Below, piece after piece: positions 43,058-43,203 of a stretch of 43,203 nucleotides of DNA. The notes beneath the pieces were generated by a model, which was not told the DNA's origin, made no database searches, and saw only the letters and a program-made list of their open reading frames with translations. Positions within the stretch are counted from its first letter, which is position 1. Each line of letters begins with the position of its first letter. This DNA comes from Patescibacteria group bacterium (GTDB lineage: Bacteria > Patescibacteriota > Dojkabacteria > JAKAPS01 > JAJZLI01), in NCBI GenBank assembly GCA_023380695.1, contig JAMCRT010000001.1, positions 1 through 43,203 on the forward strand. Direction: 5' to 3'. Made by a program: the position numbers and the translations under genes.

Positions 43058-43203
43058 AAAGAATGAATTCTAATCGTCCAAGCAGATCCGCGTGAGTAAT
43101 CACGGGGGTGTATCGGGTTCCTAAGTCAGGTGGTACAATAGAAGAAATGGAAACGAGACGTCAAGCCAATGTGGTGTATAGAGTGGAATACCATATAGTG
43201 TTG
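43058..43203 (+). other. G+C-richer, structured non-coding end segment
   Basis: After the esterase-like gene the sequence changes sharply from about 25% to nearly half G+C. CGTGA and TCACG (43091-43104) form a stem closed by a GTAA (GNRA) tetraloop, followed by GTGTATCGGGTTCCTAAGTC. This resembles the 5' part of a catalytic or structured RNA, possibly a group II intron domain I (TAAGTCAGGTGG compared with TAAGTCAAGTAG), but it is cut by the window edge. No ORF is supported. Confidence 0.3.

Noticed and set aside
1..43203. CRISPR array
   Set aside because: No regularly spaced direct repeats of 20-40 bases are visible; the repeats found are single pairs of gene fragments.

Overview
The window is very AT-rich, densely coded and uses TGA as a stop codon (for example at the tsaB/tsaD ATGA junction). 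Small genes, many toxin-antitoxin modules, a DUF4012 protein beside tandem glycosyltransferases, a compact TsaB and His-kinase boxes of the 'ASHNLRTP' type together suggest a Patescibacteria/CPR-like bacterium. TGA as stop argues against the SR1/Gracilibacteria recoded lineages. This placement is inference; no rRNA is present.

Layout. 97-5321: an accessory, defence-like stretch with a broken SIR2-like gene, an unknown gene, a PD-(D/E)XK nuclease, a small protein with a very strong Shine-Dalgarno, a YafQ toxin whose antitoxin lacks a normal start codon, an AbiE-type nucleotidyltransferase pair and a decayed ORF. 5355-11158: a 3'-5' exonuclease, an orphan Phd antitoxin with an MFS transporter, a second YafQ module, acetolactate synthase (ilvB plus an IlvM-sized ACT subunit), and vapBC bracketed by two duplicated gene fragments that look like the ends of a decayed 3.3-kb tandem duplication. 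11169-26212: mostly housekeeping genes (tsaE-tsaB-tsaD, greA, secA, an RNA methyltransferase, serS, hpf) with a diguanylate cyclase, an ABC exporter, a PIN toxin pair, PspC-like membrane proteins and a KefB-type antiporter. 26554-32387: an MntP-like exporter with foreign-looking composition, a two-component set (two membrane kinases, one receiver-only regulator), a glycosyltransferase and GalE. 32557-34557: a third YafQ module, then a foreign-looking islet with a C39-like protease and an alpha/beta hydrolase. 34814-40184: a cell-surface polysaccharide cluster (two GT4s, a polyprenyl-phosphate sugar transferase, DUF4012) and recO.

41101-43057 is the standout. A 42-residue precursor-like peptide with a strong ribosome-binding site is followed by a hairpin, an MvdD/graspetide-type ATP-grasp ligase that can be read in full only through a -1 frameshift at an A_AAA_AAA heptamer, and an erythromycin-esterase/ChaN-like protein. 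I read it as a graspetide (omega-ester-linked RiPP) locus. An esterase-type protein beside a peptide macrolactone synthetase suggests product hydrolysis, editing or immunity.

A second genome-wide-looking feature is that most first genes of transcription units have a TATAAT-like -10 box 6-8 nt in front of the start codon. Their mRNAs are therefore probably leaderless. Internal operon genes and the two small peptide genes (2902 and 41166) rely instead on overlaps or Shine-Dalgarno sequences.
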